From contig OW799233.1 in assembly GCA_941918925.1 (NCBI GenBank), positions 177,537,235 through 177,601,234 on the forward strand: a DNA stretch of 64,000 nt, read 5' to 3'. A program made the position numbers and the translations under genes. Below the pieces are notes generated by a model, which was not told where the DNA came from, did no database searches, and saw nothing but the letters and a program-made list of their open reading frames with translations. How positions within the stretch are numbered: the first letter of the stretch is position 1; each line of letters opens with the position of its first letter. The stretch comes from Phyto melanocephala (Eukaryota > Arthropoda > Insecta > Diptera > Rhinophoridae). Shown one piece after another: positions 39,901-52,417 of this stretch.

Positions 39901-41477
39901 TGACGGCAATGAACTTTTAAATGATTTTTTTTTTGCTCTTAATATTCTTTTGTTTCTTGTATTTCTTCGTTTGTATAATTGTTGGAGGAATTTACTAAAA
40001 TTGTATGCAAGAAAATTGTAGTTATTTCTTGCGTTTGCCGCTATAGTTCATATGCGTATATTAAATAGGAATATGGCAGCAGCAAAATGTATTCTTTTCG
40101 GTTTTAAATTAATATGAAGTTAAAAACAAATAATGCAATTGCATGAACAACTACGCTTAGTGTATAGTGAATTTGTTAGTATTAGTGAAAATCAATGCTA
40201 AAAACCTAAAACTAATTTGAAGTTATATGGTTTTGTTGCACTAATATTTAAAGATTAATATTAGTGTTACTTTCCAGAAAGTCTTAATTTCCAAAAAAGT
40301 AATAGTAGTTTCAAATGAAGAAAAGCACTATGGTACAACATTTAATTAAGATGTCAGTTTACACATACATTTGTATGTATTTCGCTTGTCTAATTAAAAG
40401 TGAATAAATCTCAATAGTATTTTCAATCAAAAGTAGTGGTTACTTCAGCTCAACTTAAATATGTGATATTTCTGGTGTTGAAGGAAAGTCAATCACTTTC
40501 GACGTGTTTATTTTTAACAGTACTCAACGAAATACCAAAATAAAAAATTGTTGCCTAATAGGAACTCTGAATTTAACATAGAAACGTATCAAATGTTTCT
40601 GTTAACATTTAAGCAACATTTTATTTCGCATGAAAAAAAAAACTATTTATACACGTTGGTTTTTTTCTTTATACAAACCGGATTTCTTTTGTATTCCATA
40701 TAATAACACTTGAATTTTACATTTTAGTATACTTTTTAATTTTAAACACAATAAATAATGCACTACTTTATTTATTATTTCACTAAATATTATACACCCT
40801 TATTATCAAACTTAATTTGATATACATGCAACAAAATCTTCTCTTATATTGATCATGTTAACTATGCTGTTCGGCTATTTCTAGTGAACGTGCCATCCAA
40901 TAGTGGTAATCCGACATATGTCAGCTGTCTATCTTTTAGAAATGCCTACAAACAAGTATGAATTCTGTCACACTTCTGACCGAAGAAGTACTTGACACTG
41001 TGGGAAATTCGGAGTTTTTTTACCAACGTATCTGACAAAAATCTGATAAAGAAAAAACATGGGAAATCCTGATTTCTGAAGCGAGGTTCCTACAGATTTC
41101 TTACAGAAATTTAAGAGATTATGTAATGATGAAATTCGTAAAACAATCGCACAGAAAACAAATGAAACTCTGCTTTTTGTGTTTTTCCATTTTATTATTT
41201 AAATGGAATATATTTATAAATCGTCGATGCTCTAACAAATCTAGTTATGTGTTTTTTACGAACTTTCTAGGAAAGCAAAAAAATGTTTTATTTTGTTGTA
41301 TTTTAATTTTATGAACTTTTTTCAATTCGTATTATATTTTAAATTTGATAGGCTATAAGTTCAATGCGATAACGACAAGAATATTAAGGCAAAAATTAGT
41401 CATCCGATACTAGCTGAGTGGAATGCATTTTCGAACCCAGATCAGAACTTAACAGTATTAAACTTACACATACTGAC

Positions 41478-42039
41478 CAGTGTTGCCGCTGACCAACTTT
41501 TTTTCGTAGTGAAATCGACAAAAAAACGCAGTGAAGCGCAGTGACGAGAGATAAAAATATGTCGTTTTCGTTTGGACAAAAAAAAATAAAATTTTTTTCA
41601 CTTTTTTAACACTTTTTTGCCCTTTTTTAAACGCCAACTTACCCATTCATTTCGAAACAATATAAAAATTAATTAAATGGACTGAAAAGCAAATATTTTT
41701 TTCACGAAATAGTTTGTTTGTTTTTCTAACGGGATTTTTGACATTTTAATTCAAGACCTAATCAGTCAACTGCAACGTAACGTAACAGCAGAAAATGTTG
41801 CCATCTAGCTGATATATTTTTAACAGGGTGACAATTTTATCTCGTTGTGTTATAGCCTTTACAGACTTACGTGTTAAACACGTTTGAGGTAAATCATGTT
41901 AAGGCGTTGTTGATTCAAAAAAGAGGAAAACTGCCAAAAACTGAAAAACGCAGTGATATTAAAAAACAACCGCAGTTACGCTGTGACGACGGGCAAATCG
42001 CAGTGAAAAACTGCGATCGCAGTGAAAACGGCAACACTG
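41478..42039. mobile_element. 562-bp hAT-like non-autonomous element with exact 8-bp duplication
   Basis: The ends CAGTGTTGCCG and CGGCAACACTG are inverted repeats, and ATACTGAC flanks both sides exactly (41470-41477 and 42040-42047). Eight-base duplications and CA-starting termini fit hAT transposons. Subterminal copies of CGCAGTGA-like motifs occur at both ends (for example AACGCAGTGAAGCGCAGTGA) and may be transposase-binding sites. It encodes no transposase. Confidence 0.75.
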
Positions 42040-44037
42040 ATACTGACCCATTAAGGTTTAAAATAGAGCAATAAATTTTTTTTTTTTAAATTGTCACATA
42101 ACCGATTACGTCAGGCTACCAAAAAAAAAATTCTTTGAATTATTTACTTTTTCTTAAAACTTATTTATTTGTTAATTATTCTATTACATATTTATTAAAT
42201 TTTAAATACTATTTTTTATAATCACTTAATTATTTGTTTTATTTAAGATAATTTATCAATTCATCTTTATTTTTTAAATTTTAATTTCACTTTTGTTTCT
42301 AACTTATATACGATGTAGAAAGTATGAGGCAATTTTTAAGAATAACAATAGCAAGAGGGACTAAAAAAATTCGACAAATCCGTACAAAAACAATAAGAAA
42401 CATGGGTAAAAAAAAAGAAATTAAATCCCTCCGACATATCCGTACGAAATCAGTTAGAAATCTATCAGACATGTCGCACATTAAATTCAACAGACTTGTC
42501 CGCTAGACATCTTTACGAAATAACCGTAATAATAATCAAATATTTATCAGACATGTCTGATGTAAACACTGTCGTACTGTTTTGCAGGCTGTTTACATTT
42601 AAATAAAGTGATAAGATGTTAAACCCCTTAAAGTATGCCGCATATTATATAACATTACGCAGTAACATGTTACTGTTAACCAACTAACCAAGTCAAATGT
42701 TAAGTGCATAACAATGTTAATCACATTGAATCTGTAACAAAGCCATTGAATCTTATTTGTTTGCTCGATTTAAAATTATTGTTGCTTAACATATTTTACA
42801 AACCGAAATCGAAACCGAATTCTAGACTTTAAACATCACAATGTTGTCTGAAACATGTTGCTAAAAGTAACGTGGCAACCAATTTTCAAACGGCAATGAC
42901 AAATGTAATTGGGTGTTTCATTTCTATGTAACTTGGATTAATAAGCCTTAAATAAACTTTTGATAGTGTTTACACAATTTCGTATGAAAAAAGGAAATTA
43001 TCACTTGCATCAATTTAGTTGCATTTAAAATTAAAAAAAAAAACTCTTATATCTCAGGGCTTTACATTTTCTTTTAAATTTTAATTTATTTCTTATTCCC
43101 AACTAATGACATTTTTTTCCTTTTTTCCTTTATTCTTATAATGAGAAAGCATGGATTTTCATGTCAATTAGAAAAAATTAGCGAAAGTCTTATGGATTTC
43201 CTGTACACAACACAGTGTGAGTATAATGTTTGTTTATCTGCCTCCATGCAAATTGCATGCAAATGCGTTACGCATTATAATTTCAATTTGTTTTAGACAT
43301 ACAAATTTGCTTTTTCTTTTCGTTATTCAAAGATTCATAAAATAAAGCGAAAATGATTAAAGAAATATAAAAATATTTATATCGAGTTCACAAAAGATCT
43401 TAATTTAGCTGTAGTTTGTCTGGGCTTTTTGCCTTTCACAACTTGATTGCAATGGGTCCTTTTAATTTAACCTAAAAGAAAGATAAATGTACTTGGCCAG
43501 AGGCAACGACAAAGTATATGTATGTGCGTTGTTTTAATTAAACTTTAGTGTCGCTATTAAATGCTGCGGTTATTTAAAGTAGTAAGTAAACCTTAGCACA
43601 AAGTAAATGACAACTTTATGATGACAAAAAGCTAAGAAAAGAGTTGTAAGAAAAAATACGAAACTTTTGTTAAAAAAAAGTTAAATTTTCAAGTGTTCAA
43701 AAAGTGAAAAACTTTCAACACTTAAAGCAATTAATATGTATCGAAGAAAATGCAATAATCATAAACTTTCAATAAAAGATTTTGCTGAACTCTGTGGAAA
43801 ATTGAATGCATTGTTTTTTAAAACAAGTTTCTGCTGTTAAAATGTTTTTATTTTTAATTTTCTCCTACATTTTATGTTGCTGCTGAGGCAACATTTTGTG
43901 TTCATTTTTTCCTTTTTTTATAATTTCACTTAAAAGTTTCGTATTTATGGATGGTGTGCTTTTATATTTAGTGCACAAGTGTTAGTGTTAATGATACTTC
44001 AAGGACTTTTAGTATATTTTTCAAGTGTTGTACTTAC

Positions 44038-44115
44038 CCGGTGAATTGTCTCTTCGAAACTGTGCTGATGACCACCATTTAACGTTTGGAAATGTCGTAA
44101 ACGTTCATTTGCCGC
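44038..44115 (-). CDS. Internal exon B of the host minus-strand gene (charged helix)
   Basis: This 78-nt exon encodes exactly 26 codons. On the minus strand the acceptor is TTATCATTTAG before GCGGCAAATG, and the donor is CACCGG before GTAAGTAC. It reads AANERLRHFQTLNGG, then a His/Gln/Ser stretch, then FEETIHR. Both borders fall between codons, so it joins exons A and C in frame. The Glu/Arg/Leu pattern suggests a helix continuing into exon C. It is isolated by introns of about 17 kb upstream and 23 kb downstream, both packed with transposons. No known domain is recognised. Confidence 0.85.
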
Positions 44116-45468
44116 CTAAATGATAAAGAAATAGATAAAAAAAAATTATTTATATAGAATTAAATTTCTTTAACCGACTTTACTTAAAAAAAATAATAAA
44201 ATAAAGGTAGTAGTGAATGGCTGAAAGAATAAATACTTGATTAACAAACAACCACTTTTTTAACAAAAACCGTTTAAGCTTTGATTATTATCAGCAATTG
44301 TAATCAAATTTTAAATTGTGTTTATAAATAAGCGTGTATGTATGTATATGTGTGTTGGTTTATCTCTAAACCCCTTCATTGCCTTGAATATACTAAGAAA
44401 AGAAATTAATCAAATAAGTTAAACAAAAAAAAGGAAAATTGTGTACATTCTGTCAACCTCATTTAATTTTTCTTTTAACTTTTTTCGTGTTTTATCACCT
44501 GTTTAGAGATACGGCAGATTCGAGTACTTTCCCTCTTCTATATATTTGTTTTTTACATTTTGTCTTCTTGCAACTTTGCCTTATTTCTCTGATTTTCACC
44601 TGCTTTTTTTTATATTTTTATCTGTTTCTTACAGTGTTTCTGTTGAAAATGTTGTGCATCTAGATAAAGAATTAACCTTTAATTAATAATGTCAAGTTTG
44701 AAGAGATGTTCAAGATGGTTTAAAAGTAAAACACTGCTGGTAAAAAAATTTATTAAACAGGATGCAACGACTTTCGAGGTACACTTAAGATGCTTGTAGT
44801 GTAACAAAAAACCAAAAAAAGTGACAAAAATTAACATGGCATCATGTTGCTAGATGAAAACAAATGACTCCTCTCATGACAAGTTTTTCAGAAATTTCAA
44901 CATTGTTGTGTTTTTATAGATTTTCTTATCACTTAAACCTTTCGGCTTAAGCATACACAGACCTTTTTAAAAGCTAAAACTTCACATACAACTTTGTAAA
45001 CCACATTTTCACATCGTACTTGTAGATATTAAGAACATGTACACAAAGTGTTACTAAACATATTTCAAAATGCACATACTCCAATATAATTTGGGGAATT
45101 AAATATATTTTAATGATGATGTGAAATATCCATATTATATTTTAATTAAAACCTGCTCTTAAAAATAATTCTAAATGTTCAAACAATTTAACATTCATTG
45201 CCGGGAACAATTCGCAAACGAAAACACGACTTCCTTACATATACAGAACCTAAGCATGTTTCTGCAACATTTTAAAATGTTCCCAGTTTAAAAAATTACG
45301 TAGGAAAAGAAGTAGAGCTGTAAGAAATATTGGGAGCATAACAAAAAAATTCTGGATTCACAACAGATTTTGTATATTTTAAGCACGTTTTCTGTCCTGG
45401 CCAACTTATATCACTTACATATCTGTCATTAATTCATACTTAGTTATTGAACACCATAGCGTAAGCTA

Positions 45469-46690
45469 CAAGGTCTATTGTTCAAAAAATGTCAAATTTT
45501 GTGTCAAGAAAGTGCTTTTGGGTAAAAAATTTATTTACTACTGTAATTTAGGCCAAGGTACCGCTGAAACACACCACTAGTTCGTCGAAGCTTTTGGTGA
45601 ATGTGCTGCATCAGTTTTAACGGGTGAAATATAATTCAGAAGAGGTGATTTCGACACAGATCGATCTTTGTCTTCCGTGTTATACAGTGTAAAGAGTAAG
45701 AATTGAATATCGTTTTAAAGCTCAGCTAGAGCCGTCCAATTTATTGGGAGCTACTCAAGCAGCAATTTCAAAACGTTTTGCGAGCAGCTCATCCAAAAGC
45801 TAAAAATTTCAGTATCATGTTAGTTAAAGTTGAAAGATCTTAAAATGCGATTTTGCATGCCAGAGATGCTGCTTGAACGTATAAAAAGAGAATAATACTT
45901 TAGCCCGAAAAATGGATCCACTATGGTAACCAAAAGCGTAACACATCATGTGAAGTCCGGCGGCCAATCAGCTGAGTCGACAACAAAGACAAATATCATA
46001 GCGCTAAGCTAGTGCTCTGTATTTGGTGTGATCACAAGGGCCATATCTATTACGAATTGCTTAACTCTGGTCAGTCAATTACAGTAAACCTGCACCACGC
46101 ACAACTTATTTCTATAAAGCGAGCATTGGCCGAAAAACGTCCAGAATATGCAGGCAGACATGGAACCGTAATATTTCATCACGATAACACTGGGCCACAT
46201 ATTGCAAAAACTGTTTCTAAAATTAGTAGTAAAAGTTTTATCTCACCCGCCTTATAGGCCAAACATTATCTCTCCGAATACTTCTGGTTTCGATCAATGC
46301 AGAACGATCGCTCTCTAGTATATGCTTTACTTTAAACAGAGTACACAAAATTTCTTTCGTTCTTAGTCTTAAAAGAAGAGCAGTTCGTTTGATGTGATTT
46401 CCATATCTAGCCAAAAAGATGGGAAAACGTCATAGTTAATACCAAGGCGAATTCAATAAGGTGAACTCGTCGCTAAAACAACTACAAAGTTAAAAAATAC
46501 AAACGTGTATTTTGTTAGTGTAAAACAAAACGATATATCAAAAATACACAAAAATTTGACAAGTGGTCCCTAGAAGTAGTCAACAGCTGATGATCAGCTG
46601 AGCTAATAAGTTCACCTTATTGAATTCGCCTTGGTTAATACTTTGAATAAATTTGTACTGTACAAATGTTTCGAAATAAAAGCTTAAATT
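45469..46690 (+). pseudogene. DD34D mariner relic (Mos1-like), interrupted by a MITE
   Basis: The left terminus CAAGGTCTATTGTTCAAAAA follows TA. Plus-strand frames give LGATQAAISKRFAS (about 45745-45785), then after indels CMPEMLLERIKRE-like and WIHYGNQK-like segments. A clean stretch follows from 46012, LCIWCDHKGHIYYELLN and RALAEKRPEYAGRH, then VIFHHDNTGPHIAKTVS with the second catalytic Asp. The third motif region (PPYRPNI) is altered. The 3' untranslated CAAATGTTTCGAAATAAAAG remains. The right terminal repeat was not found. The copy is dead. Confidence 0.7.
46443..46633. mobile_element. 191-bp hAT-like MITE inside the mariner relic
   Basis: The termini CAAGGCGAATTCAATAAGGT plus GAAC are perfectly inverted at the right end. 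The element is flanked by GTTAATAC on both sides (46435-46442 and 46634-46641), an exact 8-bp target duplication. It sits just before the 3' untranslated tail of the mariner, so it inserted after it. Confidence 0.85.
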
Positions 46691-47079
46691 TTTAAAAAGA
46701 AAAATCTATACTTTTTAGTTATATATCTAATAATAATTTTTTTTAAGATTTTCCCAAAATTATTGCAAAATTTCTTGTTGAAATAAACAAGTGTCACATC
46801 ATCCCGACGTAGAGTGTTTGGTGTAGAAATACAAGTAAAAGTTCAAATGTGTGTGAAGATAAATACGCCGAGTTAAATACGTTTTTAGTGATAGAAAAAA
46901 AATATCGCATGCGATAAAAAAGTTTTTAATACGTAAAATTAACAAATTTGCACTAATTTTTAAATTTTCTGTGTGTTTAAACATTAAAAACTAATATTCG
47001 TAGTGCAAATGAACAATACAATAAACTTTTAGTAAAATTATTCTTTTTTTTGTATTTTTTTGTTCTCAAGCAAATTGTT

Positions 47080-49477
47080 CATACATGAGTCCTTTTAGGG
47101 ATTTAGTTAGTACAATCCTATATTACCATCTCAATAAACTAAACCTAGTGGAAATTGAAGGTAACTACCTATGCTATCAAACCACATTTATAATTTTTCC
47201 CAATTGTATTTGTGAATATTTTTATAAAATTTTTAAAATTTGACTTAGTGCAAATTTTCTAATATATGTATGAGCTCTTGGAGGGATGTGGTCAGTATGA
47301 CCATATCTTAACATCTCAATAAATTAAACCTAATGGAAATTAAAGGTAACTACCTATGCTATCAAAACACATTTATACTTTTTCCCAATTGTATTTGTGA
47401 ATATTTTTATAAAATTTTTAAAATTTGACTTAGTGCAAATTTTTTAATATATGAGCTCTTGGAGGGATGTGGTCAGTATGACCATATCTTAACATCTCAA
47501 TAAATTAAACCTAGTGGAAGTTGAAGGTAACTACCTATGCTATCAAACCACATTTATACTTTTTCCCAATTGTATTTGTGAATATTTTTATAAAATTTTT
47601 AAAATTTGACTTAGTGCAAATTTTCTAATATATGTATGAGCTCTTGGAGGGATGTGGTCAGTATGACCATATCTTAACATCTCAATAAATTAAACCTAGT
47701 GGAAATTGAAGGTATCTACCTATGCTATTAAACCACATTTATACTTTTTTCCAATTGTATTTGTGAATATTTTTATAAAATTTTTTAAATTTGACTTAGT
47801 GCAAATTTTCTAATATATGAGCTCTTGGAGGGATGTGGTCAGTATGACCATATCTTAACATCTCAATGAATTAAACCTAGTGGAAATTGAAGGTAACTAC
47901 CTATGCTATTAAGCCACATTTATACTTTTTCCCAATTGTATTTGTGAATATTTTTATAAAATTTTTTAAATTTGACTTAGTGCAAATTTTCTACTATATG
48001 AGGTCTTGGAGGGATGTGGTCAGTATGACCATATCTTAACATCTCAATGAATTAAACCTAGTGGAAATTGAAGGTAACTACCTGTGCTATTAAACCACAT
48101 TTATACTTTTTCCCAATTGTATTTGTGAATATTTTTATATAATTTTTAAAATTTGACTTAGTGCAAATTGTCTACTATATGAGGTCTTGGAGGGATGTGG
48201 TCAGTATGACCATATCTTAACATCTCAATGAATTAAACCTAGTGGAAATTGAAGGTAACTACCTGTGCTATTAAACCACATTTATACTTTTTCCCAATTG
48301 TATTTGTGAATATTTTTATAAAGTTTTTAAAATTTGACTTAGTGCAAATTTTCTACTATATGAGGTCTTGGAGGGATGTGGTCAGTATGACCATATCTTA
48401 ACATCGCAATGAATTAAACCTAGTGGAAATTGAAGGTAACTACCTGTGCTATTAAACCACATTTATACTTTTTCCCAATTGTATTTGTGAATATTTTTAT
48501 ATAATTTTTAAAATTTGACTTAGTGCAAATTGTCTACTATATGAGGTCTTGGAGGGATGTGGTCAGTATGACCATATCTTAACATCTCAATGAATTAAAC
48601 CTAGTGGAAATTGAAGGTATCTACCTATGCTATTAAACCACATTTATACTTTTTCCCAATTGTATTTGTGAATATTTTTATAAAATTTTTAAAATTTGAC
48701 TTAGTGCAAATTTTCTAATATATGAGCTCTTGGAGGGATGTGGTCAGTATGACCATATCTTAACATCTCAATGAATTAAACCTAGTGGAAATTGAAGGTA
48801 ACTACTTGTGCTATTAAGCCACATTTATACTTTTTCCCAATTGTATTTGTGAATATTTTTATAAAGTTTTTAAAATTTGACTTAGTGCAAATTTTCTACT
48901 ATATGAGGTCTTGGAGGGATGTGGTCAGTATGACCATATCTTAACATCTCAATGAATTAAATCTAGTGGAAATTGAAGGTAACTACCTGTGCTATTAAAC
49001 CACATTTATACTTTTTCCCAATTGTATTTGTGAATATTTTTATATAATTTTTAAAATTTGACTTAGTGCAAATTGTCTACTATATGAGGTCTTGGAGGGA
49101 TGTGGTCAGTATGATCATATCTTAACATCTCAATGAATTAAACCTAGTGGAAATTGAAGGTAACTACCTGTGCTATTAAACCACATTTATACTTTTTCCC
49201 AATTGTATTTGTGAATATTTTTATAAAGTTTTTAAAATTTGACTTAGTGCAAATTTTCTACTATATGAGGTCTTGGAGGGATGTGGTCAGTATGACCATA
49301 TCTTAACATCTCAATGAATTAAACCTAGTGGAAATTGAAGGTAACTACCTGTGCTATTAAACCACATTTATACTTTTTCCCAATTGTATTTGTGAATATT
49401 TTTATAGAGTTTTTAAAATTTGACTTAGTGCAAATTTTCTACTATATGAGGTCTTGGAGGGATGTGGTCAGTATGAC
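47080..49477 (+). repeat. Left-arm array of 181-bp units (about 13 copies)
   Basis: The landmark GGGATGTGGTCAGTATGACC recurs at 47283, 47464, 47649, 47830, 48011, 48192, 48373, 48554, 48735, 48916, 49097, 49278 and 49459. Spacing is almost always 181, once 185 because of an extra TATG. Unit variants differ at ATGAGGTCTT versus ATGAGCTCTT. The first partial unit (about 47090) is divergent and joins the outer cap. Each unit holds an imperfect palindrome around GGTCAGTATGACC. Confidence 0.9.
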
Positions 49478-49484
49478 TTTTTGA

Positions 49485-51715
49485 AGTTACCTTCAATTTC
49501 CACTAGGTTTAATTCATTGAGATGTTAAGATATGGTCATACTGACCACATCCCTCCAAGACCTCATATAGTAGAAAATTTGCACTAAGTCAAATTTTAAA
49601 AACTTTATAAAAATATTCACAAATACAATTGGGAAAAAGTATAAATGTGGTTTAATAGCACAGGTAGTTACCTTCAATTTCCACTAGGTTTAATTCATTG
49701 AGATGTTAAGATATGGTCATACTGACCACATCCCTCCAAGAGCTCATACATATATTAGAAAATTTGCACTAAGTCAAATTTTTAAAACTTTATAAAAATA
49801 TTCACAAATACAATTGGGAAAAAGTATAAATGTGGTTTAATAGCATAGGTAGTTACCTTCAATTTCCACTAGGTTTAATTCATTGAGATGTTAAGATATG
49901 GTCATACTGACCACATCCCTCCAAGACCTCATATAGTAGAAAATTTGCACTAAGTCAAATTTTAAAAACTTTATAAAAATATTCACAAATACAATTGGGA
50001 AAAAGTATAAATGTGGTTTAATAGCACAGGTAGTTACCTTCAATTTCCACTAGGTTTAATTCATTGAGATGTTAAGATATGGTCATACTGACCACATCCC
50101 TCCAAGAGCTCATACATATATTAGAAAATTTGCACTAAGTCAAATTTTTAAAACTTTATAAAAATATTCACAAATACAATTGGGAAAAAGTATAAATGTG
50201 GTTTAATAGCACAGGTAGTTACCTTCAATTTCCACTAGGTTTAATTCATTGAGATGTTAAGATATGGTCATACTGACCACATCCCTCCAAGACCTCATAT
50301 AGTAGAAAATTTGCACTAAGTCAAATTTTAAAAATTCTATAAAAATATTCACAAATACAATTGGGAAAAAGTATAAATGTGGTTTAGTAGCATAGGTAGT
50401 TACCTTCAATTTCCACTAGGTTTAATTCATTGAGATGTTAAGATATGGTCATACTGACCACATCCCTCCAAGACCTCATATAGTAGAAAATTTGCACTAA
50501 GTCAAATTTTAAAAACTTTATAAAAATATTCACAAATACAATTGGGAAAAAGTATAAATGTGGTTTAATAGCACAGGTAGTTACCTTCAATTTCCACTAG
50601 GTTTAATTCATTGAGATGTTAAGATATGGTCATACTGACCACATCCCTCCAAGACCTCATATAGTAGAAAATTTGCACTAAGTCAAATTTTAAAAACTTT
50701 ATAAAAATATTCACAAATACAATTGGGAAAAAGTATAAATGTGGTTTAATAGCACAGGTAGTTACCTTCAATTTCCACTAGGTTTAATTCATTGAGATGT
50801 TAAGATATGGTCATACTGACCACATCCCTCCAAGACCTCATATAGTAGACAATTTGCACTAAGTCAAATTTTAAAAATTATATAAAAATATTCACAAATA
50901 CAATTGGGAAAAAGTATAAATGTGGTTTAATAGCACAGGTAGTTACCTTCAATTTCCACTAGGTTTAATTCATTGAGATGTTAAGATATGGTCATACTGA
51001 CCACATCCCTCCAAGACCTCATATAGTAGAAAATTTGCACTAAGTCAAATTTTAAAAACTTTATAAAAATATTCACAAATACAATTGGGAAAAAGTATAA
51101 ATGTGGTTTAATAGCACAGGTAGTTACCTTCAATTTCCACTAGGTTTAATTCATTGAGATGTTAAGATATGGTCATACTGACCACATCCCTCCAAGAGCT
51201 CATACATATATTAGAAAATTTGCACTAAGTCAAATTTTTAAAACTTTATAAAAATATTCACAAATACAATTGGGAAAAAGTATAAATGTGGTTTAATAGC
51301 ATAGGAAGTTACCTTCAATTTCCACTAGGTTTAATTCATTGAGATGTTAAGATATGGTCATACTGACCACATCCCTCCAAGACCTCATATAGTAGAAAAT
51401 TTGCACTAAGTCAAATTTTAAAAACTTTATAAAAATATTCACAAATACAATTGGGAAAAAGTATAAATGTGGTTTAATAGCACAGGTAGTTACCTTCAAT
51501 TTCCACTAGGTTTAATTCATTGAGATGTTAAGATATGGTCATACTGACCACATCCCTCCAAGAGCTCATACATATATTAGAAAATTTGCACTAAGTCAAA
51601 TTTTTAAAACTTTATAAAAATATTCACAAATACAATTGGGAAAAAGTATAAATGTGGTTTAATAGCATAGGAAGTTACCTTCAATTTCCACTAGGTTTAA
51701 TTTATTGAGATGGTA
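49485..51715 (-). repeat. Right-arm array of 181-bp units (about 12 copies, inverted)
   Basis: The reverse-complement landmark CATCCCTCC recurs at 49548, 49729, 49914, 50095, 50280, 50461, 50642, 50823, 51004, 51185, 51370 and 51551. Spacings are 181 or 185. The longer units carry GAGCTCATACATATATTAG, the shorter ones GACCTCATATAGTAG. The order of the two variants is not the mirror image of the left arm, so the arms have evolved separately. Confidence 0.9.
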
Positions 51716-52414
51716 ATATATGATTGTACTAATTAAATCCCTAAAAGGACTCATGTATGAACAATTTGCTTGAGGACAAAAAAAATACAAAAAAAAAGAA
51801 TAATTTTACTAAAAGTTTATTGTATTATTCATTTGCACTACGAATATTAATTTTTAATGTTTAAACACACAGAAAATTTAAAAATTAGTGCAAAATTGTT
51901 AATTTTACGTATTAAAAAGTTTTTTATCGCATGCGATATTTTTTTTTCTATCACTAAAAACGTATTTAACTAGGCGTATTTATCTTCACACACATAAAGT
52001 TCAAGTGTAAAAAATATAAACAATTTAAAGTAGTACAAGAGGACATGTTTTCGAAGGGAAGAAAACAATCACAAGAATTATCAAGAAAAAATCTGTACAG
52101 TTTTTACAGTCAGTTAAAGTCAGTTGATTTGATTTTTTTTTCCTTCTTCTTATTCATCTTTTAAATTATAAACGGCAAATATTTAATTGCTAGCGGATAT
52201 AAGGGAGTTAAAAGAAAAGTTCAAGCACAAAGTTGGTAGTAGGTTGAAGAATAAAAAAAAATATATATTTTGCAGTGATTTCAGTTTTTTTTATATTTAA
52301 TTTTTTATTTTTGTGCTCCAAAAAATATGGCTTTTTAAAGAGGGGTTATAAACCAAAGTTTTTCCTTTTGATTAAATTAACATTTTTTTTATTTTGGTTT
52401 TTTAGCTTACGAAA

Positions 52415-52417
<3 letters not shown>

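Larger units (their letters stand above)
21226..44037 (-). other. Intron of ~22.8 kb between exons B and C
   Basis: It carries the pogo/mariner nest, the mariner/Harbinger nest, a decayed non-LTR retrotransposon with SINE, a cysteine-rich inverted-repeat element and a hAT-like element. In 25035-26960, 28450-29430, 31600-34500, 37000-41470 and 42050-44037 I find only AT-rich, often A- or CA-rich intronic DNA and short palindromes. The 33060-33900 portion is slightly more GC-rich and may be an unrecognised decayed element. Confidence 0.7.
46847..51995. mobile_element. Foldback-type transposon: 2.6-kb inverted arms of 181-bp tandem units
   Basis: Two inverted arms, 46847-49477 and about 49485-51995, meet at a spacer of about 7 bp. 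Each arm has an outer cap of about 240-290 bp beginning ATGTGTGTGAAGATAAATAC, with the perfect palindrome TATCGCATGCGATA at 46903-46916 and 51925-51938. An inner array of 181-bp units follows. The exact 9-bp sequence AAAGTTCAA flanks the element (46838-46846 and 51996-52004). Long inverted termini built of tandem subrepeats plus a 9-bp duplication is the classic Foldback design of flies. No ORF of note is inside, so it is non-autonomous. Confidence 0.9.

Noticed and set aside
46847..51995. CRISPR array or ordinary centromeric satellite
   Set aside because: Units are contiguous with no unique spacers, they invert at the centre, and unique caps plus a 9-bp duplication bound the locus; this is a transposon.
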